From Alopecurus myosuroides (lineage: Eukaryota; Streptophyta; Magnoliopsida; Poales; Poaceae), in NCBI GenBank assembly GCA_028641055.1, contig CM054062.1, forward strand, positions 26,966,808 through 27,030,807: a stretch of 64,000 bases of DNA, given 5' to 3'. This document shows, piece after piece, positions 22,601-35,312 of the stretch (position 1 is the stretch's first letter; each line of letters begins with the position of its first letter). Under the pieces are notes generated by a model. The model did not search any database. It was not told the origin of the DNA and saw nothing but the letters and a program-made list of their open reading frames with translations. A program made the position numbers and the translations under genes.

Positions 22601-24054
22601 GAAGAATATTGGCAATCTCATTTCTTTCTTCCATAAAGACCTCACTTTCGTGGTCCTCCATGTATTGTTGCAAATCATTGTTAGGAGCAATAGCAATAGA
22701 GGCAAGTTGTTCAACTCTAAAATCTTCATTAGGCAATTCAGTTTCATAAGGGGATCTAGCAAATTTAGAAAAATTAAACTCATAAGAGTTTCCAACAAAT
22801 TTAGTTAATATTTTTCTCTTTCTTACAATCTATAACAGCACCACAAGTGTTCAAGAAAGGTCTAACAAAAATAATAGGACAAGTTTTACTAGCAGCTCCA
22901 CCAGGTACTAGAAAATCAGCAGGATATTTAGTTTTGCCACATAAAACTTCTACATCTCTAAAAATACCAATAGGAGAGATAGTTTCTCTATTAGCAAGCT
23001 GAATAACCACATCAACATCTTCCAGTTCACAAGAAGAAATTTCATGCATGATTTGTCTATAAATATCATAAGGAATAGCATTTGAACTTGCACCAATATC
23101 ACATAAACCATAATAGCAATGATGACCTATCCTAACAGAAAGCACAAGAACGCTAGTTTTCCTAGATCTACTAGGATGTGAAACAATAATAGAAGCATCC
23201 TCGCAGAAGATAATGTGTCCATCTTCTACATTTTCAGAGACAAGGTCTTTTACTATTGCTACTGTAGGTTCAACGGTTATATGTTCATTAGGTTTTATAG
23301 ATTCTTTGTACTTTTGTTACCACACTAGCTATAATAGAATGTTCCTTTACTTTAGCAGGGAAAGGCATTTTCTCAATATAAGGTTCAGGCACAGCAGTAT
23401 TAACAGTATGAACTTCTATGTTTCTAGCAGGAACACAATTAACAACATCTTTATAAGGTGCATGGTACTTGTTCCACTCCTTTTTGGGAATATCAAGATA
23501 GGAGGCAAAATCCTTAAAATAGTTTGCAATGATTTGAGTGTCAAGGCCATAAACAACACTAACATTATAAAAATCATCGGTTCCCATAAAACATTTAATG
23601 CATTGATAATCATAATTTATACCCGACTTTCTACCTTTGTCATTCTCCCATCCTGCAGTATTTTCTTGAATATGGTCAAGAAGATCCCATTTAGCTTCTC
23701 CTTTCATACGTGTAAATGATCCAGAGCAAGAATCATCCAATAAATCCTTATCATGAAGAGAAAGCCTTGCATAAAAATTATTGATAACAATATTACTAGG
23801 GAGTTCATGAATGGGACATTTGAGCATTAATAACTTCAATCTCCCCCAAGCTTGGGCAATACTCTCTCCATCACGAGGCTGGAAATTATATATTTGATTC
23901 CGATCCTTATGAATCTCACTGGGAGGATAAAATTTAGAATAAAAGAGAGGTACAATTTCCTCCCATCCAATAGATCGACCATTCTTCGGCATCTTAAACC
24001 ATTCCGCAGCTCTACCCTTTTTAGTGATAAAGAGAATAGCTTCCTCTTAACTTG
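19610..24054 (-). pseudogene. Gypsy R gag-pol, main part (gag C-terminus, PR, RT, RNase H, integrase), multiple breaks
   Basis: Minus-strand pieces in order: gag (24054-23288; GWEEIVPLFYSKFYPPSE, QAWGRLKLLMLKCPIHEL); aspartic protease at 23145-22801 with active-site DIGAS; RT at 22589-21690 (VPKKGGMTVV, YRMCIDFRKVNK, catalytic FMDD at 21796-21807); RNase H, including [17 protein letters not shown] (21142-20939); integrase at 20726-20007 with FDFMG, TDEGSHF and NREIK supplying the D,D,E residues; and a C-terminal tail to 19618. Frameshifts (for example an extra A after KRKLFSLSLK near 24020) and stops, including one after the RT FMDD region, show it is dead. Chromodomain not recognised. Confidence 0.88.
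24050..24054 (+). repeat. 5-bp TSD (ACTTG) of solo LTR S, left copy
   Basis: ACTTG within gag codons, repeated at 29030-29034. Removing S plus one copy reads M-D-Q-V-K-R-K-L across the joint, the normal gag wording. Confidence 0.85.
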
Positions 24055-27000
24055 TCTGACGGCATTTGTTGTTAATTCCTAGGTAATACTTTCCCATGCA
24101 GATGGAACCTTCCTTTGACCTATTCATCTTACCATGGTTCCATCCGCCCACCAAACAGAACACTACCACTCGGGTAGTCATTCAATTAGTCATATTATTA
24201 TAAAGATAGGATCATGCATTCTTTTGAGAGTAGGTGATAAGACGATAGGGTTTTTGCAATTAGTTTATTATGAAGTACTGCAAAGGATATGAACAAGTGA
24301 TGAACTTGCCTGAGATTGAAATGACCATAATATTCCATGTCTTCGGGGTCAAGGGTCACGTATAACATCCTGACATCTGAAAGATAGCAAAGTAGTCCCT
24401 GTAAGGACTACAGAAACACTGGCAGCATGATACATGCATAATAATGAGATGCAATCGTGAAATACCCTGGATAATACCCCAGCTTACAAGTGTAAGCCAT
24501 GTTTGAAACGATAACGTATTCACACCATTGTTAGGTGACGTAGAGTTGTTTCATTACTTGTGGTGATGTTGTTGTTATTTCTTTTAGGCTTAAGTGTTTT
24601 AATTTTACTTAACAAGCAATTGTTATCATGTTTAGTTGTAAGTGGTTATTACTTGGTTAGGCTATAAGACAACGACATTTGGAAAACAACTATTGAAAAA
24701 GAGAACAGTCACATTTTGTTTTCTATTTAAAAAGGTGTAGAGCTTATAACAAGGAGTTAAATTGAAAATGGTGAACTGGTAGAACTAACTCTATCATCAC
24801 AATATTGCTAATGACTTGTGATGGTAGGTTTTAGTAAGTGTGAAAACATGAGATTTTTATCAAATAAGGAAAATAATGATGTGGTAGTCATCTATTGTTT
24901 TTAATAGACTTTCAGTATACTTATAAAATAAAATTTAGAAGTTAATTAAAATGTTTTACGATTAACATATTTGAGTTGGAAATGTTTTTCTTTTTAATTT
25001 GATATATCATTCAATGTTTTCTGGAAATATTTGAATAAATTATTAATTCCTCAATTTTAAATTAATTAAATGACTAAGCACACTATTGCACACATGAAAC
25101 TTGATCAAATGAACTTACAAACATCATAGATGTGTTGTATTTGTGATTTGGTGAATTTTGGTATATAATTTGTATTTTTCTGATTTTATGAATTATTTAT
25201 TATTTTTCTTTATTTTAAATGATTTAATTAATTAAAGAAATATTAATTGTTAAACTTTATCAAATTTATTTGAAAATGTCATAATCAAATAGATTTTATT
25301 TTTATGATTAAAATGATATGTTATTTATATTTTTCTGGTTTACAGAATTAAAGTTATTGAATTATAAAGTTTTAATTAATTTCTGCCAATATTCAAATTG
25401 ACAGGTGGGTCCCACGTGTCATATCCAGTTTTTAATCAAAAAATAAAAGGAAATGGGCTAATGACGTCATGGTGATGTCACAGTGACATCACCCTAGCTT
25501 GATCTTCTCAGATTGATTTCAATCTATGAATTCGATGTAGAATTAGTTCGATTAACCTCTCTCCCGGGTAAAGGAGACAAGGGCGACTTGCTAGGCAGCG
25601 GCGTGGTGACCAAATGGTCACCGGCGGCTCGCCGGCGTGCAAGAACACGGCGATGCCCACGGTGGTTTGATGACAGCGACGATTTAGCGTGCGTGAGACT
25701 CAATTAAGACCATGGGGATGCTCACCAACGCAAGAGGAACGTGATGGTGTGGTCGAGGAGGCTCGAGGAGGTCTTAATCGACGGCGGCGTCGAAAATTGG
25801 CCGGCGGCCGGAGTTGGAGGAGAGGACTCGATTCGGCCCCCTCAAAGCTTCCCAGCAAACGAGGCGCGGTGAGGAGATGCACGACGTCGAGACGGAGCTC
25901 CTGGTGGGCTCGGTTTCCTCCGGCACGGCCGGAGTCGACGACGAACGGCGGCGGCCCGTACGGGTTAGGGTTAGGGTTCCTGTTCGGTGATACAGAGAGA
26001 GAGAGAGAGCAAGCGAGGGGAAGTGAGGAAGATGCAGACGGCACGGCGACCTCGGCCTTCTTATCCGCGAGAGGAGGCAGGCAAGCAGGTCGTGGCAGTG
26101 ACGGTGAGGCCACGGCATCGATCTCCTCTGCCTTCTGGCAGAGGAAGAAGAAAGGAAACATAAAGGCGATTTTTGATACCCCCCTACAATTTCTATAATT
26201 TGCAACCAAGTCCTTCTGTTATAAAAAAACTGAGAAAAAACCTTTGTTTTCAGGGCCTATTTGTGAACAGAAAAATTAATAAAAAATATATTTAAATTCC
26301 TTATCAAATTTCCAAGCTCACCATGTTTTGTTTTGGTGGACTTGAAGAATATTTGGATTTCTTATTTAGGGTGCTAGATTAAGTGGTGTTTGTTATTTCT
26401 CACCATTTATTTGATTAAATGGCTTTAAAATTAATTTAGGCACAATCATTATGATCAAACACAATAATCATGTGGTTAACAAAGTGGTGTAATCATAATT
26501 GGACAAATTGGAACACAATCCCTTTTGGAAAATAGTTTCATAACACTACATAGTAATGTTTTTATGTGTTATGAAAAATTCACCCAATATGGAGTATTCT
26601 CCCAAATACTACCAAATACTTTGATTAGTAAATACACTTGTTTTCTTTTGTAAACTTTGTAATTTTCATAACTGAAACTCTTCATAATTTTAATTGAAAT
26701 GTTCTTAGGACAGAGTTTGGTAATTACTTAGTAGTGTTTTTCTTTTATGCATTGTTCACAAAATCACCATGTAGGGAGTTTTATTCTAGAGAATGCCAAA
26801 TGATTTTAGTGGATGGATAGTCTTGTTTTCCTTCATGTATCTTTGTTGTTTTCATAGTACTTGATTAAATGGAAAGATGTGTGGCTTTGGAATCTTGTTG
26901 GGTTGTCTTCCACACAAGTTCTAAGTATGGCTATTATGCTCTGTTGGTTTTACAACATGTATTCAGTTGCATAATTATGTATAGAGGAATTTTTTTTATT

Positions 27001-29029
27001 ACATTTTTTTCTTATGGATGAGAATGATCTGAAAATAAGGTGTTCATCTTGCTACCATTAACCTCCACATATCACAGACATGTGGATGTAATGGCTTCTT
27101 ATTATATCATACTTGATAATTGTTTTCCCTTGAAGTGATTATTAATTGTTCCTCATCTAGGATGAGTCTTGGCAATGAATAGAGATTATAGGTCTCTAGC
27201 ACTACCTAAGTATTAACTGGATAACTTCTGAGGTTCCCTTACTGAGGCAGTGTTGCTTCTTGTGGTTTTGTGTGTCTTGATGTTCTTCACTCTGGTTTCC
27301 ACTAGCCTTCTGTTTTCACCTTTGTCATTTGCAAGGAAGATCATCTTTGGAATTCCATATTCAATTATCTTACCCTTGTGGTGAAGACAACCAATTACTC
27401 CAAGCAAAGATTTCTCTTAGATGAATATAAAAATATGGAAGTTTGTTTTATGACATCAAGTTGCACTTATGCATATAAGAAGAATTTGTAAACAAGGTAG
27501 CTAGTCCTGCCTCCAAATTACTACTCATATACATTAGGCTGAGATGTACCAGATTGTTCAATCTTATGTTTGTTTGTGTATGACATTCAATTGTTTGAGT
27601 ATACAAAAGTGATCTGTTAACAAGGTAGCTAGTCTTGTTATCAAACTACTTCTATATAACACTAACATTGGAGTATCATACTATTTCAAGAGGTTAATAA
27701 GATCAGATCAATATATAAGAGTTTCCAAGTACTCTTATAGAAGATTAGAGTAGCACTTCAAGCACACTCTAATTAATCTTCTTGGAAATCTTCCTGTGGT
27801 AGTCCTCCTTCCTTTTGGTTGCTTATCTTGCAGAATGATTTAGAGAAGATTGGAAGACAAGATAGAATGGTCTTGACAACACAACAAGATCTAGATTAAG
27901 ATATAGTTCATGCTTTTATTATCCTTCTATAAACTTCTTATTTTATTTCCCATAAGATGTTCTTATAACATACATGATTGGTTTACTTACTTATCATTTC
28001 AATTCCTCAAAAAGAGGTTATAACTTGTTGTCATTCATTACTCACATCCAGAAATACTTTAGTTGTTGAATATTGATATGGATAGAAATGTGGAGTGTTT
28101 GTGAAATGGAAACTTAAGATTATAAGTTAATCAAATGGTTCATTAATGTGTTGAGCTTTCATATGCTCACTTGTTTAAGATGATTGAGACAATGATCATG
28201 TGAAGATTATTGAATTGAATGACTTATGTCATAGTTATTAATTGTTTTTCTTAGGTGTCATGTTGTTACTTTATATTCTTCTATTTATTAACTTTGTTAT
28301 CCATAATGCAGATATAGAGATTTGGAAAGATCATATGTAATGATCAAGGTTAATTATTAGTTGAAGAAGATTTATTTCTTCTTGGTGATACTTCTTTTAT
28401 GGTTGAGGAGATATGTACATACTCGATAAATATATTATTAATGATAATTAAGTTACTTCCCACTTGTGGAACTTGGGTTAACACTTGTTTATATCACTTG
28501 TGTTCCATTGAACCTTTGTTATTTACTTGTGAAGGTTCACTTAGTAGTTACTTAATAATTTGGACAGGTGTAGTGTGAATGGTTGATAACTTAAGAGTTG
28601 TTGTTTTATAGAAGATAACATCTCTGTTAATAAGATGGTTCAATTAGGTATTACTTAATTGTGGAAGTATGATCATCAGATATGGGATTTGGATACTCAC
28701 CCCTCTTTGAGTTCTAGATACCTAGTGAATTATCCCAAGTCACTTATAGACTTGAGGTTAAACTTGTTTAGGGTTTGTTTTGGTCACATCCAATTATGGT
28801 TTGTGTAATCAGATGATTTGGTTTGTAGAGATACTATGCTATAAAGATCATTCCAAATGCACTCTTGACCAGATGAATTAGACCTATTTCATCATGTCAA
28901 GTGAAACTTTGGTCACTTTGATTCGTTTAAACTTTCGCGCCAAAATTTCCCGTACTTTTAGATGCATGCTTTGCAAATGCACATATTAAATTTAGATCCT
29001 TATAACCTCCCAAACACTGGGATGTTACA
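24055..29029 (-). mobile_element. S: 4,975-bp solo LTR in the gag of Gypsy R
   Basis: On the minus strand it starts TGTAACATCCCAGTGTTTGG at 29029 and ends CCGTCAGA at 24055, flanked by a perfect 5-bp TSD. No reading frame of note, no PBS or PPT pair and no second copy, so it is best read as the product of LTR-LTR recombination in a long-LTR element. AT-rich flanks surround a GC-rich island (25550-26150) with GGGTTAGGGTTAGGG wording and a GA microsatellite (25993-26010). Organisation resembles the LTRs of T (same TGTAACA start, GC island, an ACTTGCCTGAGAT block), suggesting related families. The terminal A-G-A instead of A-C-A would be a point change. Confidence 0.78.
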
Positions 29030-29034
29030 ACTTG
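29030..29034 (+). repeat. 5-bp TSD (ACTTG) of solo LTR S, right copy
   Basis: Second ACTTG, in the 5' portion of the gag of Gypsy R. Confidence 0.85.
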
Positions 29035-29261
29035 GTCCATTGAAATACCTGCACACCTGAACAACTCGCATAATTCATTATAAAGAGTACATGGTCACCA
29101 AGATGAACACTTTCATCTCCAAAATAGCAGTTATCCATAACATGTTCAACAATTTTCATAGGTATTTTAAAAGGATCCAATTGAGCAGACAATGGGTCAT
29201 CTACTACCCTAGCAGTGGCAATAGTACTCCTAAATAGGTAATTAAATGGAGATCTCTCCAT
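29030..29261 (-). pseudogene. Gypsy R gag N-terminal segment
   Basis: ATG at 29261, then MERSPFNYLFRS and DDPLSAQLDPFKIPMKIVEH, CYFGDESVHLGDH, running to GISMDQ where solo LTR S interrupts it. gag continues at 24054. The longer open frame up to 29687 is read-through of the LTR and PBS, not coding. Confidence 0.8.
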
Positions 29262-29346
29262 AATAAAATAAAGCAGCAGACAGAAATAAAAACAGCACTC
29301 GCAGTAAAATTTTCTCTTACTAATTCCACTTACCAATAGCGCTTCA

Positions 29347-29365
29347 CTCCCCGGCAACACCGCCA
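29347..29365 (-). promoter_or_regulatory. Primer-binding site of Gypsy R (tRNA-Asp type)
   Basis: Element strand TGGCGGTGTTGCCGGGGAG, 11 nt inside the 5' LTR end. Complementary to the 3' end of plant tRNA-Asp (TGGCGCCGTTGCCGGGGAG) with two mismatches. Confidence 0.75.
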
Positions 29366-29376
29366 GAAAATAGTCT

Positions 29377-30899
29377 TGATGACCGACAAGTATAGGGGGT
29401 GTATAGTAGTAGTTTTGATAAATAAGAGTGTCGAACCCAACGAGGAGCAGAAGGTGTTGACAAGCAGGTTGGATAGAGGATTCACTGTAAACACTAGCGA
29501 GGAGGTTTTTGGTGGTTTTTGATATAGCAGATAAATAAAGTGCGAGTAAATAAAATACAGTAATAATAATTGCAGCAAGTGTCCCGATCCTTTTTAGAGC
29601 AAAGGACAAGCTGGTTGGTTTACTTGTGATGATGAAACATTCTCGAGGACACATGGGAACTTCGCCAAGCGCTTTCGTTTCATACAATTGATTAGTATTT
29701 ATTGTTTTGATAGGTGTTGTGTGGGTGAACCTATGCTAATGCACCGCCCTACTAGAACTAATACATACATGTGATTATGCCCCTTACAAGCAAACGCAAC
29801 TACAAGAAAGTAATTAAGATAAATCTAACCACAACCTTAAACTCGGGGGGTCCTACACTCCCTCGTGCATCGGTTTCCTAACAAGGGTTTAGGTTTCTGT
29901 CACTCCGGCAACCCCACAATTAGTATCCAAATACACAATGCATCCCTCTAGGCCCATAAAGGTGAAGTGTCATGTAGTCGATGTTCACGTGACACAACTA
30001 GAAGAATGGCACCACAACTTAATTATCAAACCACTAGATATTACTTCAACATAATTCCACTACTAACATATTGACTTCTCCCATGTCCTCAAGAACTAAA
30101 AGAACTACTCACAAGACATCATATGGATCATAATCAGAGGTGATATAATGATGAATAACAATTTGGTCATAAAGTGCAAACACCGATAAATCTCATAAGC
30201 ATCAACTACTAACAAGTAATCCACACCGGGAGAGAGATCTAGTGGAAAACAATGATATAGAACCCTAATTGTTATAGCGTGACGGGGGTGGATGGTGAGG
30301 ATGATGGTTCTGGTGGTGATGATGATAACGATCATGATCTTGATGATGCCCGGAGCAATGACGATGACAATGGCGATGATTTCCCCTCTCCGGGGAGGAA
30401 TTCCCCCAGCAGATTTCTCCTTGCCGGAGAGCTTTTCTCTCTCTATTGTCCCCCCTCCCCCCCCCCCCCCCCCGAGGAGGTGGCGGAATATTTCCTTCAA
30501 GGTTCTAACGGTCTTAGGGTTCCCTGGGGATGAAGTACGCGAGAGGGGGCTGCCAGTGGTGGGTCAGGGTGGCCACACCACGTGGCGACGCGGCCAAGGG
30601 GGTGCGCCACCAGGTGGTGTGGGCCCCTGGTGGCCCCCCTCTAGCTCCCCTCCTGGCTAGCTTTGTCATCTGGTGATATAAGACTTCTCCAATGTTTCGC
30701 TTCTTCTTCTGATCTTCAGAAATAGGGTATCTTGACGGTGCTTTTTCCAGCAGCTTTCTGGTCCCAGTGAATTATTCTCCAATAATTGTAAAACATGCAA
30801 AATAAATGAAATAACATAAGTATCATCTCTAAATATGAAATATATCGATGAATAACAGTAAATTACGATATAAAATAGTGATGCAAAATGGACGTATCA
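29377..30899 (-). repeat. 5' LTR of Gypsy R
   Basis: Minus-strand LTR TGATACGTCCATTTTGCATC (30899) to CTTGTCGGTCATCA (29377). Differs from the left LTR by many substitutions and by a 17-C run at 30457-30473 that the left copy lacks. Confidence 0.85.
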
Positions 30900-32858
30900 G
30901 TGCTAGATACAAATAATTTGAGAACAAGTAATAACACAATCATGAATCAATCAATAATAAATTTTGGGACTTATGCACATTATACTCAGAATGACAACTA
31001 CGCTCTCTTAATTGGTGCATAAAGTTAGAAGATGAAGACTCAACATAAAGGTAAAAGAAAGGACCTTCGCAGAGGGAAGAAGGGATTACTCATGTGCTAG
31101 ATTTTTTATTTGATAAAACAGAGATATTGAAAACAATTTTGAGAGAGGTGTATGTCTATGTCAACGAATGTAATGAAAAACTTATCATAACTCATGTCAA
31201 GCAAGGTTTTTAGTCTTTTGAGAGAGGTTTCCGTTGTTTATTAGTTTGTCACTTCCCTCCACCTTTCTTTTCACAAACCAGGGCCACCCATGTTCATGGG
31301 TACCCACCAGCTTTTATCAAACCACGGGGAAGTGCCTTTTTGTGATTATTTGGCACCAGCTCTCTCCAAATTTAAATGAGCACAGATTCCATACTCATTG
31401 GGTGAAACGGGGAGAAGAACTTTGCTTGACATAAGACACAATAAATTTTAAACTACTTCTTCATGAGCTAAAACAAGAACACAAAACATGTTATAATTTT
31501 GAAGTTTTAAAGGTAGCACACGAGGAATTCACTTGGAGTGGCGGTTAAATACCACATATAGGTAGGTATGGTGGACACATTTGTTAAATTTTGGTTTTTT
31601 GTGGAGTTAGATGCACGAGTAGAACTCATACTTAGTACAAGTGAAGGCTAGCAAAAGTGAGAGGGACCAACTAAGAGAGCAATAACGGCCATAATCATGC
31701 ATAGCGACAAAACATTATTAATCAAAGCATAAATGATATTACAAGTCAAAAACTAAATGATCATAGAGGCTAGAGGTGAATTTTTTGTAGTCATAACATG
31801 GTGTGATCGTGCTCCAAGTCAACTCAAGTAAAGCATTCAAAGGAGAATACCACAATATTATGCTTCGATATGGTAAAAACAACTCATGAAATCTGTTAAT
31901 GGCACATTAAGCACTCTCATATATTTGAGACAAGTCATGCTACATAAATAACTACTAAGCATGTAATTAAAGTAATATATTACATGACATGTTAAAGTCT
32001 AAGCCATAGTCTAAACAAGCTTCCTATTGCACCATTATAAGCATGACACATTATATTCTTCTCCAACACCAATCAATTTATTTGAACACAAACTCTCCAA
32101 ATAATTTATCAATAAAACAAGAGAGTACTACTCTACATAGTATTTAATATTCATCGGATCCCAGCAAACACAACATGTAGCATTATAATAAGATGATCTT
32201 GATCATGTTAGGCAGCTCACAAAATCTAAACATGATGGCACACAATAGGAGAAGACAACCATCTAGCTACTGCTATGGACCCATAGTCCAAGGATGAACT
32301 ACTCACGCATCACTCCAGAGGCAGGCATGGTGATGAAGAGCCCTCCGGTGATGATTCCCCTCCCCGGCAGGGTTCCAGGAAGACTTCAGAACCCTCCCGA
32401 ACTAGGGTTTACGACGACGACGGTTACGGAACTTTTCGTGGATGGAGGCTCGAGTACTTAGAGTTTTCCCGAGGAAGGCAATATATAGGCGGAAGGGCCA
32501 TGTTGGTGGGTGCCTAGGGGGCCCACACCACGTGGTGGCGTGACCAAGGTGGGGCCGCGCCGCCCTATGGTGTGGCCGCCTCCCTTGCCCCCTTCGAGTT
32601 CCCTTCGGACTCTGTGTACGTGACCGAAAAATAGGGACTTTGGAATTTTTTTTCGTCCAATTCCGAGAATATTTCTAGAATAACTTTTCTGAAATACCAA
32701 AACAACAGAAAACAGGAACTGACACTATGACATGTTGTCAATAGGTTCGTCCCAGGAAATGCATAAAAATTCTATTAAGTGTATAGAAAACATGTAGCAA
32801 TTGGCATAATATCAACATGAAACATAAGAAATTATAGATATGTTGGAGATGTATCACC
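30900..32858 (-). mobile_element. Gypsy element Q, right part: 3' non-coding region joined to a truncated LTR
   Basis: From 30900 to about 32140 the minus strand is the long 3' non-coding region type described for R; from about 32140 to 32858 it is an LTR that starts TGATACATCTCCAACATATC at 32858. No coding sequence remains, so Q has a large internal deletion. The internal boundary is approximate. Confidence 0.6.
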
Positions 32859-32859
32859 T

Positions 32860-33321
32860 TGCTACTAGGGCCCCATCTATGGATGCATTATTGCTTCGCG
32901 CATTTTATCTCGTTTTAATATCACTGTTGATCCTTTCGATGGGGTTTTAACTCCTAAATTTCTTAATCTTGCTGCTATGAAGTTGCATCATTTTATTACA
33001 GCTGAATGTACCTCTAAAAACTTGTTTTACAGAGTTTTATTTGCGAAATCACCTGAGCAGGAAGTTCCTCTACTGCAACCTCGTTTGTTTAGTATTCACA
33101 GGGAACAATTATTATTTTCGAAGGAGGAGTTGGATGCACAACTAGTGGTGCCTCAATACCACGTGCAGTACTATCCCGAGGAGCAGCAGGAGTATCCTGA
33201 GGCTCCACCTCAGGATCATAATGTGCACTACTATGGTGCCTCCTCCTCGTACTCATACCAGGAGGGAGGCTCTTCTTCGTCTTACACCGATGACGCGCCC
33301 ACATGGCAGCCGTGGGGATGA
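32860..33321 (+). pseudogene. Gypsy P, C-terminal coding fragment
   Basis: In-frame from GPIYGCIIASRILSRFNITV through PFDGVLTPKFLNLAAMKLHH to a Gln/Tyr/Ser-rich tail ending PTWQPWG and a stop at 33319-33321. This is the end of a Gypsy ORF of the Athila/Sabrina type; the upstream part was lost where element Q abuts at 32859. Directly after it (about 33343) lies AAGCTTGGGGGGAGG, a PPT-like block. Confidence 0.65.
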
Positions 33322-35312
33322 CTCCCAATTAGGCCAAAAGCCTAAGCTTGGGGGGAGGTACGCGTACACTGACAGTTCACTCGTCTCTTGATTTCATATC
33401 ATGTTAGTTCTCTGGATATCCATCTTTTGCTTTCTTTTAATTGTTCATTATTGTGCTTGTTTTTATTTTTCAAAACCTCAAAAGACCAAAAATATTTCTC
33501 TTTTGTTTCTTTTATTATTTCGGTTTTTAGTTTATTCTAGTCTTTTTCATTTTCGGTTTGCTATTCAAAATCCAAAAATATTTCCTTTGTTTAATTGCTT
33601 CTTTCCTACTTTGCTTTAAAATCGAAAACCCAAAAATATTTGTTGCTCTTTTTCGGTTTGTATAGTTTTTGCAGAGTTTAACAGTCTTCCGTGACTCCAC
33701 TTGGGGCTTGGTTTTCATTCCCTATGATTCAAGTCATGCAATTGAAAGGCAATAATGACGATATTCAACAACTCGGATGGGGTGAGAGGCTGGTATGAAC
33801 TCTATTTGTTTTCATTTTTGTACATATACTTGTCCATGTGAACATACTTAGTCAGTCATGGTAGTGGGTATGTTATTTAATGTTTACTTGTTAAGATCAT
33901 GTCTTCTCATGATCAGTTCCAATTTGCTGATCTCATGATCAGTTCCAATTTGCTGATTGTAGATAACATGTCATATAGATATTTGCTTGCATTGTTTTAT
34001 TCGTAAAATTATATGGTATTGTGGTATCTTTCTCTGAATGATTTACTTGAATCGACTTGGCACATGTTCACACATGTTTATGACTGAAAACAAATTTAAT
34101 TAAAGCCTCGATGATTTATTTTGACTCAGAGTTTAGTATCACTTTTATGTCATTGTTAATTTTATTTTGTCGCAAGTATGATTATGAAAGTTATGCTATG
34201 TTGTTGTCGATTTCCAGTCTATTGATAGCCTTCACTTGTACTGAGCGGGAATGCTGCTCGTGCATCCAAATCCGTACAACCAAGTTATTCCAAAGAGTCC
34301 ACTATAAATTCTTATACATGGTATTTCAAACCATTCCAAGTAAATTTTCGTGTGCTACCTTTAAAACCCTTATAATACTTCTCATTTTGTGACGTTGTTT
34401 TAGCTCATGAGGACGTGGTAGTTAAAATTATTATCTTCCATGCTAAATTTAGTTCCTCGGACTAGCAGCTTACATCTGCTTATCCACTTTTATTTTGCAC
34501 AAGAGCTGGTTAGACCACTATATTGAAAATGAATGAAAATAGACACTCCTCCATGGTATGTGATTGTTGGCAGACACCCGAAGATTCGGTTAGCCATGGT
34601 TCATGAAAGAAAAGGTTGGGAGGAGTGTCAAACTATATAAAGTGCATGCTATAAATGCCTAACATCTTGGAACCGCTCTAAAACTTGTTTAGCATGAAAC
34701 ATGATAAGATTGCTATTACTATTCGCCGACAGGAACAACCACCTCCCAAAAACAATTTTACCTCTGTCTTACAAATAAAAAGCTCTAGCACATGTTAAAT
34801 CCATGCTTCCCTCTACGAAGGGACAATCTTTTAACTTTATGTTGAGTTTCATCCTTTCTTTGAGCACTTATTTGAGAGCATAATTCTCATTCTTAGTATA
34901 ATATACTTATCCCAGAATACAGTTAATTGTGGTATAACTTTGATGTTTTTATCTCTGATATCTTTACATCTAATCTTCACTTAGACTTCAGAGGTGCTCG
35001 GGCATTTATGTTTTGCTATCCAAATACATGCAAGTGAGATACCACTTTAACATGTCTTATTACGAACATTGCAATCCTACACATAGATATATTTCAAGTT
35101 ATTTACTCTTAGTATGTTGGATTAGTTTCATTGTTGCATGATTAGCAAGTTTCGTATTTACATATCTACTATTATGAGTTGTCTATGTTTTGAACACAGT
35201 TTAAGTATGTATACATCATATGAGAAAATGTGTTCGTAAAAGTTTTCTTATCGCATTTGGTATGTCAACTGAATTGCTTGAGGACAAGTAATAAGCTAAG
35301 CTTTTGGGAAGT
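33322..35312 (+). other. Gypsy P long 3' non-coding region ending in a PPT
   Basis: Two kb without credible ORFs. It begins with a PPT-like AAGCTTGGGGGGAGG and ends AAGCTTTTGGGAAGT (35297-35312) abutting the LTR. Includes a 25-bp direct duplication at about 33911-33958 (CTCATGATCAGTTCC twice). Confidence 0.65.

Larger units (their letters stand above)
15653..30899 (-). mobile_element. Gypsy element R (minus strand), two LTRs, decayed gag-pol and extra ORF
   Basis: Two ~1.5-kb LTRs (15653-17117, 29377-30899), PBS next to the right LTR and PPT next to the left LTR define the orientation. Order on the minus strand: gag, aspartic protease, RT, RNase H, integrase, then an extra ORF and a long non-coding 3' region, as in Triticeae Sabrina-like Gypsy elements. 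gag is split by solo LTR S. LTRs differ at many positions, so R is older than Copia B or T. The immediate 5-bp flanks (GTGAC, GTGCT) match only partly. Inserted into element Q. Confidence 0.85.

Noticed and set aside
25964..25985. Telomere-like GGGTTAGGGTTAGGG
   Set aside because: Two to three units only, inside an LTR; a telo-box-like or chance sequence, not an interstitial telomere.
25700..26209. Opposed ~169-codon ORFs in the GC island of S
   Set aside because: Mirror-image frames in GC-rich LTR DNA, no domain, low-complexity translation.
29025..29687. 220-codon minus-strand ORF
   Set aside because: Spans the 5' LTR end, PBS and gag start of R; only the part from the ATG at 29261 is gag.
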